Shown here one piece after another: positions 1 through 9,963 of a stretch of DNA of 64,000 nucleotides; position 1 is the stretch's first letter, and each line of letters opens with the position of its first letter. The stretch is from Gordonia iterans (GTDB taxonomy: Bacteria; Actinomycetota; Actinomycetes; Mycobacteriales; Mycobacteriaceae), in NCBI RefSeq assembly GCF_002993285.1, contig NZ_CP027433.1, forward strand, positions 2,108,001 to 2,172,000, read 5' to 3'. Under the pieces are notes generated by a model. That model was not told where the DNA came from. It worked only from the letters and a program-made list of their open reading frames with translations, and did no database searches. A program made the position numbers and the translations under genes.

Positions 1-262
1 TCGCCCCCGACGCCACCAGGGACTTCCCCGAACCGGTCGGGGTCGCCAAAATCACATTGGTGCCCGACACCATCTCCAGGAGCGCCTCCTCCTGATGCGG
101 GTACAGATCGATGCCGCGCTCGGCCCACCAGGCGAGAAAGTGCTCGAAGGCGGCGTCCTCGTCGCCCACGAGGGCGGCCGAGAGGTCGCTCGCCGGTGAC
201 GTGGAGCCGGCGTCAGAGGTCGGTGCGGTGATCGGGTCGGCTGTCTCCGTGTCGGGTTTCAG
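1..262 (-). CDS. DEAD/DEAH-box helicase, N-terminal fragment (cut by window edge)
   Basis: Only about the first 87 codons are in the window. The translation contains a P-loop, ATPTGSGKS, preceded by a Q-motif-like stretch ([17 protein letters not shown]), which is how superfamily 2 RNA/DNA helicases begin. No ATG or TTG start is visible near the expected N-terminus. A CTG at 262-260 overlaps the stop codon of the upstream PAC2 gene, which would couple the two; the alternative is GTG at 169-167, leaving a very short N-terminus. The adjacency to a PAC2 gene suggests one operon. The substrate cannot be told from this fragment. Confidence 0.75.
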   Translation of the reverse strand, partial: MKPDTETADPITAPTSDAGSTSPASDLSAALVGDEDAAFEHFLAWWAERGIDLYPHQEEALLEMVSGTNVILATPTGSGKSLVASGA

Positions 263-1281
263 GGGGTGTCCCGTCGTGGCTCGCCAGGAGTGTCCGGGTC
301 GGCGGGCCCCGCGTCGGCGTCGGATCCCAGGTCGAAGCCGTCGAACTCAGCGGCGTGCTCGGCCAGGAACTTCTCGAACTCGGCGCCGAGTTCGTCCCCG
401 GAGGGCAGATCCTCCTCGGCAGACAGCAGCTCGCGCTCGGCCTTGGCCTGCACGTACGCGTCGTACTGCTGCTCGAGTGCATGGACGACGGCGCCGATCT
501 CAGCGTTGCCGGCGACCTCCTCGTCGACCTGCGCGAGCACCTTGGCGGCGGCGTTCTCCAGGGCGGCGACGGGCAGGTTGAGTCCGGCCACCCGGCCCAG
601 CGCCGACAGCAGTGCCGCCGACGCGCCCGGGTAGTTGTTCTGCGAGAGGTAGTGCGGGACGTGCGCCGACAGACCGACGGTGCGGTACCCGGCTGATCCC
701 AGACGCAACTCCAGCAGCATGGAGGCACTGGAGGGCAGCTTCATCTCGTTGCCCCAGCGCGGCAGGTCGCCGAGGGCCTCGGCGTCGTTGCCGTGGCCGA
801 TCACACCGGACGGCCGGGTGTGCGGGACGGCCATCGGGATCGAGTTGAGGCCGACCACCTGGCTCACGCCGAACTGCTCGGCGAGCGCGGTGATCGCCGT
901 GGTGAACTGCTCCCAGCGCAGGTCCGGCTCGGCGCCGTCGAGCAGCAGGAAGGGCACGCCGTCGTTGTCCACGAGCGCATGCATGGTCAGGCGAGGCATG
1001 TCGATGCCCTCGAACTGTTCGCCGCTGAACGAGATCACCGGCCGTCGTGAGCGGTAGTCGATCAGTTCGTCGGTGTCGAAGGTGGCGACGAGCTGGCAGT
1101 CGAGCGCCTCGCGCAGGTGTGTGGCGGCCATCGTCACGGCGTGACCGGCATCGGCGAAGCCCTCGAGAGCATGCACCAGGACCGGTCCGCCGGCCGGATG
1201 GTCGCCCCGGGGGCCGGAGACGGTGGGACCGGGGAACTCGAGCTCGTACAGCGAGCGGTTCTCGTGCGGCTGCTCGTCCAT
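259..1281 (-). CDS. PAC2 (proteasome assembly chaperone-like) family protein
   Basis: The 340-residue protein matches the actinobacterial PAC2 family represented by Rv2714 of M. tuberculosis. The N-terminal part carries the family features [17 protein letters not shown] and, further on, the [14 protein letters not shown] stretch. The C-terminal 80 residues are acidic and low in complexity. In eukaryotes PAC2-type proteins chaperone proteasome assembly; the role in actinobacteria is not established, although these bacteria can have proteasomes. The start ATG follows a purine-rich AAGGGAGAA sequence. It sits upstream of, and overlaps, the helicase gene. Confidence 0.85.
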   Translation of the reverse strand: MDEQPHENRSLYELEFPGPTVSGPRGDHPAGGPVLVHALEGFADAGHAVTMAATHLREALDCQLVATFDTDELIDYRSRRPVISFSGEQFEGIDMPRLTMHALVDNDGVPFLLLDGAEPDLRWEQFTTAITALAEQFGVSQVVGLNSIPMAVPHTRPSGVIGHGNDAEALGDLPRWGNEMKLPSSASMLLELRLGSAGYRTVGLSAHVPHYLSQNNYPGASAALLSALGRVAGLNLPVAALENAAAKVLAQVDEEVAGNAEIGAVVHALEQQYDAYVQAKAERELLSAEEDLPSGDELGAEFEKFLAEHAAEFDGFDLGSDADAGPADPDTPGEPRRDTP

Positions 1282-1434
1282 CGGGGGTTCTCCCTTCTCT
1301 TCAGGTGACCCGCCGGAGTCGCCGTCGGGTGTGGGTATTCAGTCTCGCAGGATGCGAGGTCTCGATCCACATAACACCGGTGACCGGTGGGTCATTCCCG
1401 GGTGTCCGGTGTCGATGGTGGCAGAGTGGCATGT

Positions 1435-2067
1435 GTGAAGCTGGTTGTGTCTGTTGTCGTCGCGCTCGGTGTGGCGCTGCTCGCGTGTGGCTGCACCACG
1501 TCCGGAAACCCGCGTGCGACACCTGATCTCGCCGCCAAAGCACTGCCCACGAGCGAGTTCGGGCCCGGTGCGACGGTGGTGCCGCCGGAACAGGTGCCGA
1601 GCATCGTGGCCGACATCACCCTGCGCCCTGTCGACGGCGAGGTGACGCCCGCGCACTGCACGCCGGCCGCCGTCGACACCGACACCGCGGCAGTGGTGTT
1701 CGCACCGGGACCCGCCGAAGGCAGCACGATGACCGAGATGGTCGCGCGGACCGAAGAGTCGCTGGACGATCTCGCACGGGCGGCATCCGAGTGCGCGACC
1801 TTTCGGGGTGGTTCGACCGGGCAGCTCGACGTCGCGACCCGGGTGGTCGTGCCGCCCGCGGAGTCCGGCGGAGTGCAGCGCATGACGCTGATCCGGACGC
1901 TCACCTCACCGGGGAACGACTCGGTCACCACGGCGGAGCAGTGGATCGCCCAGCGCGGCGACGTCCGAGTGCTGGTGCAGTTGCGGTATCTCGGCGCGGT
2001 CGGCGACGACGCGAAGGCGGCCGCACAGAAGCTGTTCGACGCCGCGGTACGGCACGCTTTCCGATAG
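1435..2067 (+). CDS. Putative lipoprotein, DUF5642/PknH-sensor-like
   Basis: From the GTG at 1435 the product is 210 residues. It opens MKLVVSVVVALGVALLACGC, a charged start, a hydrophobic stretch and a lipobox-like end (LLAC or ACGC, Cys18 or Cys20), so it is probably exported and lipid-anchored. The mature part is about 190 residues with conserved-looking Cys pairs (AHCTP and SECATFRG), resembling the secreted PknH-sensor/DUF5642 type of mycobacterial lipoproteins. The reading frame is open upstream to 1387, but that would bury the signal peptide. Ligand and function are unknown. It is monocistronic, divergent from the PAC2 gene. Confidence 0.6.
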   Translation: MKLVVSVVVALGVALLACGCTTSGNPRATPDLAAKALPTSEFGPGATVVPPEQVPSIVADITLRPVDGEVTPAHCTPAAVDTDTAAVVFAPGPAEGSTMTEMVARTEESLDDLARAASECATFRGGSTGQLDVATRVVVPPAESGGVQRMTLIRTLTSPGNDSVTTAEQWIAQRGDVRVLVQLRYLGAVGDDAKAAAQKLFDAAVRHAFR

Positions 2068-2139
2068 CCGTCCGGGCGGAGGTGGAGCCGCCCCGTAGCC
2101 GACGTACCCGCCCGCCGTCCAGCCCGGCGGTCGCCGACC

Positions 2140-2163
2140 TGTGAACAACGCGGATTGTCCACA
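2140..2163. promoter_or_regulatory. Inverted pair of DnaA-box-like 9-mers
   Basis: TTGTCCACA at 2155-2163 equals the DnaA-box consensus. TGTGAACAA at 2140-2148 is the reverse complement of TTGTTCACA, a one-mismatch box, six bases away in the opposite orientation. The pair lies 54 bases before the DUF4192 start codon. It may bind DnaA as a titration or regulatory site; chance occurrence is possible. Confidence 0.35.
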
Positions 2164-2216
2164 ACATCGTTCCCTCCTCTCCCGGAGACCACCCCGAGCG
2201 GCGGAAGCTGGCGAGC

Positions 2217-3383
2217 ATGACATCGCTACCGCAACCACTGCCTGAGGGCTCGGCCCTGCTCAACGACCCCGATCCGCTGATCGCCTCGGTGCCCGGAGTG
2301 TTCGGGTTCTTCCCCGAGCGGTCACTCGTCCTGTGCGCCTTCTCCGCGGAGGGCGAGAACCTGACGAACACGCGGCACGACCTGCACCTGGACTCGCGGG
2401 GACGGCCGACCGCCCGCTGGTCGCGAGAGCTCTGCCGGTTCGACTCCGTCCTGGCTGGCCACGGCGCGGCCGGCCTCGTCGCGGTGCTGGTCGACGATCG
2501 CTTCGACACCGCCGACACCGCCGCAGAGCTGACTCGGTACCGCGGGGTGTTCCGGGCCGTCGAACGGGCCTTCAGCGAAGTCGGGGGCTTGTCCGCCGGC
2601 TTCGTGCTCCGGGAGTTCAGTGCCGGTGTGCCGTGGTTCACCGGATGGGAGCCGCGGTGCCGGGCGGGTCGTCCGCGTCCGCCGGCACCGTTCCGCGGTG
2701 GTCTCCCGCCCTCGGGGACCCTCAGCGATCCGCTGCTGACGCCGGTCGCTCTGCGGCTGGCCGTCTACGAGGGACGGCAGGTGCTTGCGCGCCGGTCGGA
2801 CCTGGTCGAGGCGCTGGCACCTGCGGCGCATTGCGACGACGACGTCTGCCGCCCGCGGGATCCGGTGGTCGCGCCAGAGCCTGCCGGACAGCGAGACGCC
2901 CGGCGGGTACGCCTGGTGCTCGAGGTGATCCGGAGCGGCCGCGCGGCGCGACTCGCGTGTGAGCAGACGAACGCGCTCGCCGAGGCGCTCAGCTCGGTGC
3001 ACGCCCGCGACGTTCTGCTGGCACTCGCGCTGACCGACCTCCGGGACGAGGCGGAACGACTGTGGACCCGGCTCACCCGCGGACTCACCGGGCGTGCCGG
3101 CGCCGCGGCGGCGACACTGCTCGGCCACCTGCACTACCTGGCCGGGCACGGAGCGCTCGCCGCGGTGGCGATCGAGCGCGCGCTCGAGCTGGACCCCGAG
3201 TACCACCTGGCCCGGTTGCTCGACGGTGCGCTGCGGAACGGGCTGCGGCCGTCAGCCCTGGCGGAGGTCCTCGAGTACTCGTTCTGCCTCGGGCAAGACC
3301 TGGGAGTCGGTCTCCCGGCGCAGACCCGGTTGCCGGCGGGCGCGGTCCCGCGGACGCGCCCGGACAGACTCGGACGGAACTAG
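2217..3383 (+). CDS. DUF4192 domain-containing protein
   Basis: The 388-residue protein has the DUF4192 signature near its N-terminus: LIASVPGVFGFFPERSLVLCAFS, then the VAVLVDD segment. These proteins are widespread in actinobacteria with no known activity. The C-terminal third reads like helical TPR-type repeats (LAGHGALAAVAIERALELDPEYHLARLL). The start is the ATG at 2217. The stop codon shares the four bases CTAG (3380-3383) with the stop of convergent ideR, so the two transcripts must run into each other. Confidence 0.85.
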   Translation: MTSLPQPLPEGSALLNDPDPLIASVPGVFGFFPERSLVLCAFSAEGENLTNTRHDLHLDSRGRPTARWSRELCRFDSVLAGHGAAGLVAVLVDDRFDTADTAAELTRYRGVFRAVERAFSEVGGLSAGFVLREFSAGVPWFTGWEPRCRAGRPRPPAPFRGGLPPSGTLSDPLLTPVALRLAVYEGRQVLARRSDLVEALAPAAHCDDDVCRPRDPVVAPEPAGQRDARRVRLVLEVIRSGRAARLACEQTNALAEALSSVHARDVLLALALTDLRDEAERLWTRLTRGLTGRAGAAAATLLGHLHYLAGHGALAAVAIERALELDPEYHLARLLDGALRNGLRPSALAEVLEYSFCLGQDLGVGLPAQTRLPAGAVPRTRPDRLGRN

Positions 3384-4060
3384 ACCCGTTCGACGAAGAT
3401 GGCGTGCGCCATCTCCGAGGACAACGTCAGCCCCTCGTGACCCGGCGTGCTGATCACCACGGTTCGCGGGTTCACGACCACGTTCACGCGCGCGTTCGGC
3501 ACCACACCGGCCTCGCGCAGCTCACTGATGAGCTCGGGGTCGGCCTGCACGTGCTCGGCCATCCGGCGCACGATCACCGCGGACTCGCCGGGCGGCAACT
3601 CCACGAGACGCTCGGCGGAGTCGACCGGCTCGGCGACTATCACGCCGAGTTCCTCCAGACCGGGAATCGGGTTTCCGTACGGCGAGGTGGTCGGGTTGTT
3701 CAGCACCTGCAGCAGGCGTCGCTCGACGTTCTCGCTCATCACGTGCTCCCAGCGGCAGGCCTCATCGTGCACCTCGTCCCACGGCATGCCGATCACGTCG
3801 ACGAGCAGCCGCTCGGCGAGCCGATGCTTGCGCATCACCTGGACGGCCAGGGCTCGCCCGGTGTCGGTGAGCTCGAGGTGCCGGTCGCCCGCGACGCGTA
3901 CCAGACCGTCGCGCTCCATCCGGGCCACGGTCTGCGAGACGGTCGGTCCGCTCTGCTCGAGCCGCTCCGCGATGCGCGCGCGCAGCGGGACGATTCCCTC
4001 CTCTTCGAGGTCGTAGATCGTGCGCAAGTACATCTCGGTGGTGTCGACCAGATCGTTCAC
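3380..4060 (-). CDS. ideR: Iron-dependent repressor IdeR (DtxR family)
   Basis: This 226-residue regulator senses Fe2+ and represses iron uptake genes while activating storage. The sequence aligns residue for residue with mycobacterial IdeR. The N-terminal winged helix contains SGPTVSQTVARMERDGL. The metal ligands Met10, Cys102, Glu105 and His106 (site 2) and His79, Glu83 and His98 (site 1) are all in place when counted from the GTG at 4060. A C-terminal SH3-like domain follows. Longer upstream starts are possible, but VNDLVDTTEMY matches the family start. I saw no convincing IdeR box nearby. Confidence 0.95.
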   Translation of the reverse strand: MNDLVDTTEMYLRTIYDLEEEGIVPLRARIAERLEQSGPTVSQTVARMERDGLVRVAGDRHLELTDTGRALAVQVMRKHRLAERLLVDVIGMPWDEVHDEACRWEHVMSENVERRLLQVLNNPTTSPYGNPIPGLEELGVIVAEPVDSAERLVELPPGESAVIVRRMAEHVQADPELISELREAGVVPNARVNVVVNPRTVVISTPGHEGLTLSSEMAHAIFVERV

Positions 4061-4168
4061 GAGTGCCTCAGTCCTTTCGCCACAGTTCAGGTTACCCGGA
4101 TGCAGTGACCACCGAGGCACGTGTGTCGCGCGCCGGAGCTTTCACGAGAATCTTGCGGCACGAGACAC

Positions 4169-4207
4169 TAGCGTGCAGGTGTGACGTGCGAAGTGGAGCA
4201 GCAGTGA
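4169..4207 (+). promoter_or_regulatory. Putative leaderless 8-codon upstream ORF before acuC
   Basis: A -10-like hexamer TAGCGT (4169-4174) is followed after exactly 6 bases by GTG at 4181. That GTG opens a reading frame for MTCEVEQQ. Its TGA stop (4205-4207) overlaps the acuC GTG start (4204-4206) as GTGA. This is the geometry of a leaderless leader peptide translationally coupled to the downstream gene. It contains one Cys codon, as known Cys-responsive leader peptides of mycobacteria do, but no Cys run. The peptide is inferred from layout only. Confidence 0.35.
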
Positions 4208-5448
4208 ATACGGCGATCATCTGGAGTGACGAGTTCCTCGACTACAAGTGGGCGTACACGCACCCGATGAGTCCGATCCGCCTGGCTCTGACGATGGACC
4301 TGGCCCGCAGCCTGGGTGTGCTGGACGGTGTCGACACCGTCGCGCCGCTGCCGGTGGACGACGAGACGCTCCGGACTGTGCACACCCAGGGCTACATCGA
4401 CGCCGTTCGTGCTGTCGGCTCCGGAATGGCGTCCCTGAGCGGCCCGATGCTGGAGCGGCTCTTCGGGCTCGGGAGCGAGGACAATCCGGTCTTCGACAAC
4501 ATGCACGAGGCGGGCTCGATGCTGGTGGGCGGGACTCTCGCGGCCGCGCAGGCGGTGCACTCGGGGGCCGTGCAGCGCGCGGTCAACATCGGGGGCGGCA
4601 TGCACCACGCGATGGCTGGTCACGCTGCGGGTTTCTGCATCTACAACGATGCCTCGATCGCGATCGAGTGGCTGCTGGCACAGGGCTACGACCGCATCGC
4701 CTACGTCGACATCGATGCGCACCACGGGGACGGCGTTCAGGTGCAGTTCGAGAACGATCCGCGGGTGATGACCATCTCGCTGCACCAGCACCCGGCGACA
4801 CTCTGGCCGGGCACCGGCTGGCCCACCGAGGTCGGCTCCGACCGCGCAGCGGGGACCGCCGTCAACGTCGCATTGATGCCGGGAATCGAAGACCGACTGT
4901 GGCTCAGAGCCTTTCACGCGGTCGTCCCCTCGATGATCGCCGCGTACAAACCACAGATCCTCCTCACGCAGATCGGCGTCGACAGCCACCGCGCAGATCC
5001 GCTGACCGACCTGGCCCTGACCGTCGACGGCCAGGCCGCGGCGATGCGCGCTCTGCGCGACCTCGCCGACAAGTACTGCGAGGGGCGGTGGATCGCGGTC
5101 GGCGGAGGCGGCTACGGCGTCATCAACGTGGTTCCGCGGGCCTGGACCCATCTGATCGCGACGGCCCTCGACCGCGACGTCGACACCCGGACGCCGGTCG
5201 GTGCGGAGTGGATGGAGACCGCCGTCGACCTGGCGGGCAAGGTCCACCCCGACTACGCACGTCCGCCGGTGGGCATGATGGGAGACAACGGCGACGTCGG
5301 CTACGTGCCCTGGGACGGGGACGCGGGGGCGCCGCCGCCGGCCGGCATCCCCGATGCCGCTCAGCAACAGACCGACCGCGCGATTCTGGCCACCAGGCGC
5401 GCGGCCTTCCCCCTGCACGGACTCGACCCGGAGGACCCTCGTGACTGA
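4204..5448 (+). CDS. acuC: AcuC-type class I lysine deacetylase
   Basis: The 414-residue protein belongs to the histone-deacetylase superfamily as acetoin-utilisation protein AcuC, which removes acetyl groups from acyl-CoA synthetases. The catalytic features are all visible: the paired His in GGGMHHAMAGHAAGFCIYND, the metal ligands in DIDAHHGDG and the later Asp in GVDSHRADPL, and a Gly-rich loop GGGGYG with the catalytic Tyr. The GTG start follows a GGAG. The last 8 bases overlap the start of the acetyltransferase gene, so the eraser and the putative writer of one modification are translated together. Confidence 0.9.
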   Translation: MNTAIIWSDEFLDYKWAYTHPMSPIRLALTMDLARSLGVLDGVDTVAPLPVDDETLRTVHTQGYIDAVRAVGSGMASLSGPMLERLFGLGSEDNPVFDNMHEAGSMLVGGTLAAAQAVHSGAVQRAVNIGGGMHHAMAGHAAGFCIYNDASIAIEWLLAQGYDRIAYVDIDAHHGDGVQVQFENDPRVMTISLHQHPATLWPGTGWPTEVGSDRAAGTAVNVALMPGIEDRLWLRAFHAVVPSMIAAYKPQILLTQIGVDSHRADPLTDLALTVDGQAAAMRALRDLADKYCEGRWIAVGGGGYGVINVVPRAWTHLIATALDRDVDTRTPVGAEWMETAVDLAGKVHPDYARPPVGMMGDNGDVGYVPWDGDAGAPPPAGIPDAAQQQTDRAILATRRAAFPLHGLDPEDPRD

Positions 5449-8203
5449 CGCTCCCACTCCTGACGCCGCGGACGCGACCGACCCGGCCGGCGAGCAGGCC
5501 GACCACGCCGATCGGGGTGGCACCGGCGAGGGAGCCCGCGAGCCCGGCGCTGACAGGTTCCCGCGGCACTGGGCCGCCGACGTGCTGGCCTCCGACGGCG
5601 GTGTGGTCCACCTTCGGCCGATCACTCCCGCCGACGCCGATGCCCTGGTGCGCTTCCACGAAGGACTCTCTGAGCGCACCCGGTATCTGCGCTACTTCGG
5701 CCCGACGCCGACGTTGCCGGCGCGCGAGGTGGTGCGCATGACGACCGTCGACTATCGCAATCGGGTGGCGTTCCTCGCGTGGCTGGGCGACGACGTCATC
5801 GCGATGGGGCTGTACGAAGGGCTGGAGGCGAGCGGCAAGCCGGGCTCGGCCGAAGTGGCCTTCGTCGTCGCCGATGCGCATCAGGGCCGCGGACTGGGCC
5901 CGATCCTGCTCGAGCACCTGGCCGGAGCGGCCGCCGAGAACGGGTTCACCAAGTTCGAGGCCGAGGTCCTGTCGGAGAACCCGAACATGGTCGCGGTGTT
6001 CAAGGATGCGGGCTACCAGGTGAGCCGGGCCTTCGACGGCTCCACGGTCCATGTGGAGTTCGAGATCGACCCCACCGATGCGCTGACCTCGGTGCGGAAC
6101 GCGCGCGAACGGGCGTCGGAGGCACGCAGCATCGCCAACCTGCTCCGGCCGCGCTCGGTGGCGGTCATCGGCGCCTCGGTGGACCCGAGGAAGGTCGGTC
6201 ACGTCTTGCTCAGCAACCTGATCGCGGGTGGATCGACCGGACCGGTCTATCCGGTCGGGCAGGCCCGCTCGGTCAACGGGATCCGTGCGTATGAGCGTGT
6301 GATGGACATCCCCGATCCGGTCGACCTGGCGGTGGTGGCCGTGCCGGCGTCCGGGATGACCGACGTGCTCGACGACTGTCTGGCCAAGGGCGTCAAGACG
6401 CTGGTCGTGGTCTCGTCCGGCTTCGGCGAACTCGGTGCCGAAGGCCTGCAGACCGAGCGTGCGCTGCTGCAGCAGGTGCGCGCGCACGGGATGCGGCTGG
6501 TCGGGCCGAATGCGCTCGGCGTCGTGAACAACGACCCGGACGTCCGGCTCAACGCCACTCTGGCACCGCGGATCCCGGGTCCCGGGCGCGTCGGCTTCTT
6601 CTGCCAGTCGGGCGCCCTGGGCATCGCTATCCTGGCCACTGCAGCGCAACGCAACCTCGGCCTGTCGACGTTCGTCTCGGCCGGCAACCGCGCCGACGTC
6701 TCGGGCAACGACCTGCTGCAGTATTGGGACTCCGACGATTCGACCGACGTCGTGCTGCTCTACCTGGAGAACTTCGGCAATCCGCGCAAGTTCGGCCGGA
6801 TCGCCCGCCGGGTGACGCGCAACAAGCCGGTGATCGCGATCAAGTCCGGCCGCGGCGCCATGACCAGGGTCGGGGAGCAGGGCGAGCGGTTCGGCGCCGT
6901 CGACGACCGCATCGCCCAGATGGTGCTGGCGCAGGCCGGGGTGCTCCAGGTCGACACGCTGTCCGACCTCTTCGACGCGGCCACCGTCCTGGCGTATCAG
7001 CCGTTGCCGGTCGGTCCGCGCACCGCGATCATCGGCAACTCGTCGGTGATCGCCGCACTCGCGGCGAACACCGCGCGGAGCTCCGGCCTGGACGTGGTGC
7101 TGCAGGTGGACTTGGGGCCTGGCGTGACCGAAGAGGATCTCGCCCAGGCGGTCTCGACCGCCGTCGACGATCCCGGGGTCGACGCGGTGATCGTGGTCTT
7201 CGTGCCGCCGGTCGCCGTCGACGCCGACGGCTATTCACGGGCGCTGATGGGGGCGGTCACCGGAAGCGTCGAGTCGGCCGGCAAGCCGATCGTGACCACC
7301 TTTCTGGCGGTCGAGGGCATCCCGGAGGGATTGTCGATCCCGGGCGAGTCCGGGATGCCCACGCGCGGCTCGATTCCGTCGTACCCGACTCCCGAGCGCG
7401 CCGCCGGCGCCCTAGCGCTGAGTTGGCGGTATGCCCGCTGGCGTACCCGGCCCGACGCCGAAGAGGTGTTGCTGGAGGGGATCTCGACTGAACACGCGCG
7501 CAGCTATGTGCGCGAGCTGATCGGCGAGGGGGCTCGTGAACTCACCTCCGTGGAAGCGGCCACGGTGCTGGCCTGGTACGGCATCGACGTGGTCGAGTTC
7601 CGCGAGGCGTCGACGCTGCACGAGGCCTCGTCTGCTGCCCGTGAACTCGGCTTTCCGGTCGCCGTCAAAGCCACCGGGCGCGACTGGGTCGGTCGGCTGG
7701 ACCGCGAAGGCGCCCGGCTGGATCTCGGTGACGCGACGGCGGTGATCACCGCCTTCGCCGAGTTGCAGCAGCTGACCGGGGAGACGACGCTGCAGGTCCA
7801 GCGCATGGCGGCCAAGGGCCTCGGGGTGTGTATCCGGGCCACCGAGGACAGCTCCTACGGGTCGGTGATCTCCTTCGGGCTGTCCGGCAGGCTCTTCGAG
7901 TCGCTCGGAGATCGCAGCTATCGTGCGGTCCCGCTCACCGTCGACGACGCCCGCGACCTGCTCGCCGAACCCCGGTCGGCGCAGATGCTGGCCGGCGGGG
8001 CGGGTGAGCCGCCCGCTGACGTGGAGGCGCTCATCGACATGGTGCTGCGCGTATCGGCACTGGTCGAGGAGGTCCCGGAGATCCGCGGGGTCAACCTGGA
8101 CCCGATCCTGTCGTCGGACGGTGGCACGGAGGTACTGGCTGCTCAGATCACCATCGGCCCGGTACCGGCGCTGGCCGACACGGGTCCGCGTCGCTTGCGC
8201 TGA
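5441..8203 (+). CDS. PatA-like protein acetyltransferase: GNAT fused to acyl-CoA synthetase (ADP-forming)-like domain
   Basis: The 920-residue protein has an N-terminal GNAT domain (about residues 40-210, acetyl-CoA loop near AHQGRGLGPILLEHL). It then has a CoA-binding Rossmann domain from about residue 235 (SVAVIGASVDPRKVGH), succinyl-CoA-synthetase-like domains, and an ATP-grasp end (about 680-920). The GNAT-first order is the one described for Streptomyces lividans PatA and is reversed relative to Salmonella Pat. After KSGR at about residue 467, the usual SHTG segment with the phosphorylated His is absent. The synthetase part is therefore probably a CoA/ligand sensor rather than an enzyme. 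Likely substrates are acyl-CoA synthetases, in partnership with AcuC. Confidence 0.85.
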   Translation: MTDAPTPDAADATDPAGEQADHADRGGTGEGAREPGADRFPRHWAADVLASDGGVVHLRPITPADADALVRFHEGLSERTRYLRYFGPTPTLPAREVVRMTTVDYRNRVAFLAWLGDDVIAMGLYEGLEASGKPGSAEVAFVVADAHQGRGLGPILLEHLAGAAAENGFTKFEAEVLSENPNMVAVFKDAGYQVSRAFDGSTVHVEFEIDPTDALTSVRNARERASEARSIANLLRPRSVAVIGASVDPRKVGHVLLSNLIAGGSTGPVYPVGQARSVNGIRAYERVMDIPDPVDLAVVAVPASGMTDVLDDCLAKGVKTLVVVSSGFGELGAEGLQTERALLQQVRAHGMRLVGPNALGVVNNDPDVRLNATLAPRIPGPGRVGFFCQSGALGIAILATAAQRNLGLSTFVSAGNRADVSGNDLLQYWDSDDSTDVVLLYLENFGNPRKFGRIARRVTRNKPVIAIKSGRGAMTRVGEQGERFGAVDDRIAQMVLAQAGVLQVDTLSDLFDAATVLAYQPLPVGPRTAIIGNSSVIAALAANTARSSGLDVVLQVDLGPGVTEEDLAQAVSTAVDDPGVDAVIVVFVPPVAVDADGYSRALMGAVTGSVESAGKPIVTTFLAVEGIPEGLSIPGESGMPTRGSIPSYPTPERAAGALALSWRYARWRTRPDAEEVLLEGISTEHARSYVRELIGEGARELTSVEAATVLAWYGIDVVEFREASTLHEASSAARELGFPVAVKATGRDWVGRLDREGARLDLGDATAVITAFAELQQLTGETTLQVQRMAAKGLGVCIRATEDSSYGSVISFGLSGRLFESLGDRSYRAVPLTVDDARDLLAEPRSAQMLAGGAGEPPADVEALIDMVLRVSALVEEVPEIRGVNLDPILSSDGGTEVLAAQITIGPVPALADTGPRRLR

Positions 8204-8222
8204 CCGCCGACGACGCTCGACG

Positions 8223-8261
8223 ACGAGGTCCCCGCTCTCCGGCGGAGAGCGGGGACCTCGT
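8223..8261. terminator. Perfect 18-bp hairpin, bidirectional terminator
   Basis: Two perfectly complementary 18-base arms (8223-8240 and 8244-8261, starting ACGAGGTCCCCG) enclose a 3-base GGC loop. The hairpin lies between the converging patA-like and sigB genes and would serve both. There is no U-run, as is common in actinobacteria. Confidence 0.85.
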
Positions 8262-8284
8262 GTCTGCGGCGATCGCGGCGGCGG

Positions 8285-9253
<969 letters not shown>

Positions 9254-9313
9254 ACGGCCTCCTCGGGTCGGCGGTGAGAACTACCAGAGCTTTCACCCAG
9301 TCCAACGCGCGAG

Positions 9314-9859
9314 CTACGAGGAAGGTTCCCGGCCAGACTGAGAAGTCCCTGAGGAATCGGCAGCGGAGGAATCGGGAGCGGAGGAATCGGCCGCTGTGGC
9401 ACCGGCTGCGGGGTCGCGGTTCTGCGGGTCGGGGTCCGGCTCGACGGTCTCGGCGTCGATCACCAGCGGCGCCGCCGGCGGTCGCGGTGCCGGTTCTTCG
9501 GTCAACTCGGCCGGACCGACGGTGCGTCCTGCACCGAAGCGGTAGTACTGCACCTCGTCGCGCTTGCGAGGCGGTCGATCATTGGCGATCAGCACCGCGA
9601 CCCAGGGGATGGGGATGGACACGATGATGATCGCGATCGCCCACCAGTAGTTGTCGGTCCAGACGAAGACGAGCGCGGCCAGCAGCAGGGCCGGAATCCG
9701 GATGCTCATCATCCACAGGTACTTGCGGACGCGGGCGCGATGCTGCTCTTCGAGCGAGGTCTCGGCGCGGGTGATCAGGAAGGCGGCGGCCGGGTGTTCG
9801 TCCGCGCCGGTTCCCCCGGATCCGGTCGATCCAGAGGGTCCGGTCGTCTCTCTCGCCAT
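9314..9859 (-). CDS. DUF3099 membrane protein
   Basis: The product is about 181 residues from the ATG at 9859, or 188 from a GTG at 9880. Two adjacent transmembrane helices (MMSIRIPALLLAALVFVW and YWWAIAIIIVSIPIPWVAVLIA) lie after a short cytosolic N-terminus with an FLITRAETSLEEQHRAR motif. The C-terminal 70 residues are disordered, acidic and rich in Asp-Ser. This is the Rv2709-type family; function unknown. It lies divergent from the DUF3039 gene, as its relatives do. Confidence 0.75.
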   Translation of the reverse strand: MARETTGPSGSTGSGGTGADEHPAAAFLITRAETSLEEQHRARVRKYLWMMSIRIPALLLAALVFVWTDNYWWAIAIIIVSIPIPWVAVLIANDRPPRKRDEVQYYRFGAGRTVGPAELTEEPAPRPPAAPLVIDAETVEPDPDPQNRDPAAGATAADSSAPDSSAADSSGTSQSGREPSS

Positions 9860-9963
9860 GTCTCCATGGTCCCACTTCACCTCTCGTGGTGCGAACCCGG
9901 TAGTGGCGTCGTCGTGACCGGGTGGGGCTGCGCGCGACGCCGGTGATGCGCCAGAATGGGGGA

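Noticed and set aside
4061-4203. IdeR binding box in the ideR-acuC gap
   Set aside because: TTCAGGTTACCCGG has some resemblance, but no 19-base palindrome of the TTAGGTTAGGCTAACC type is present.
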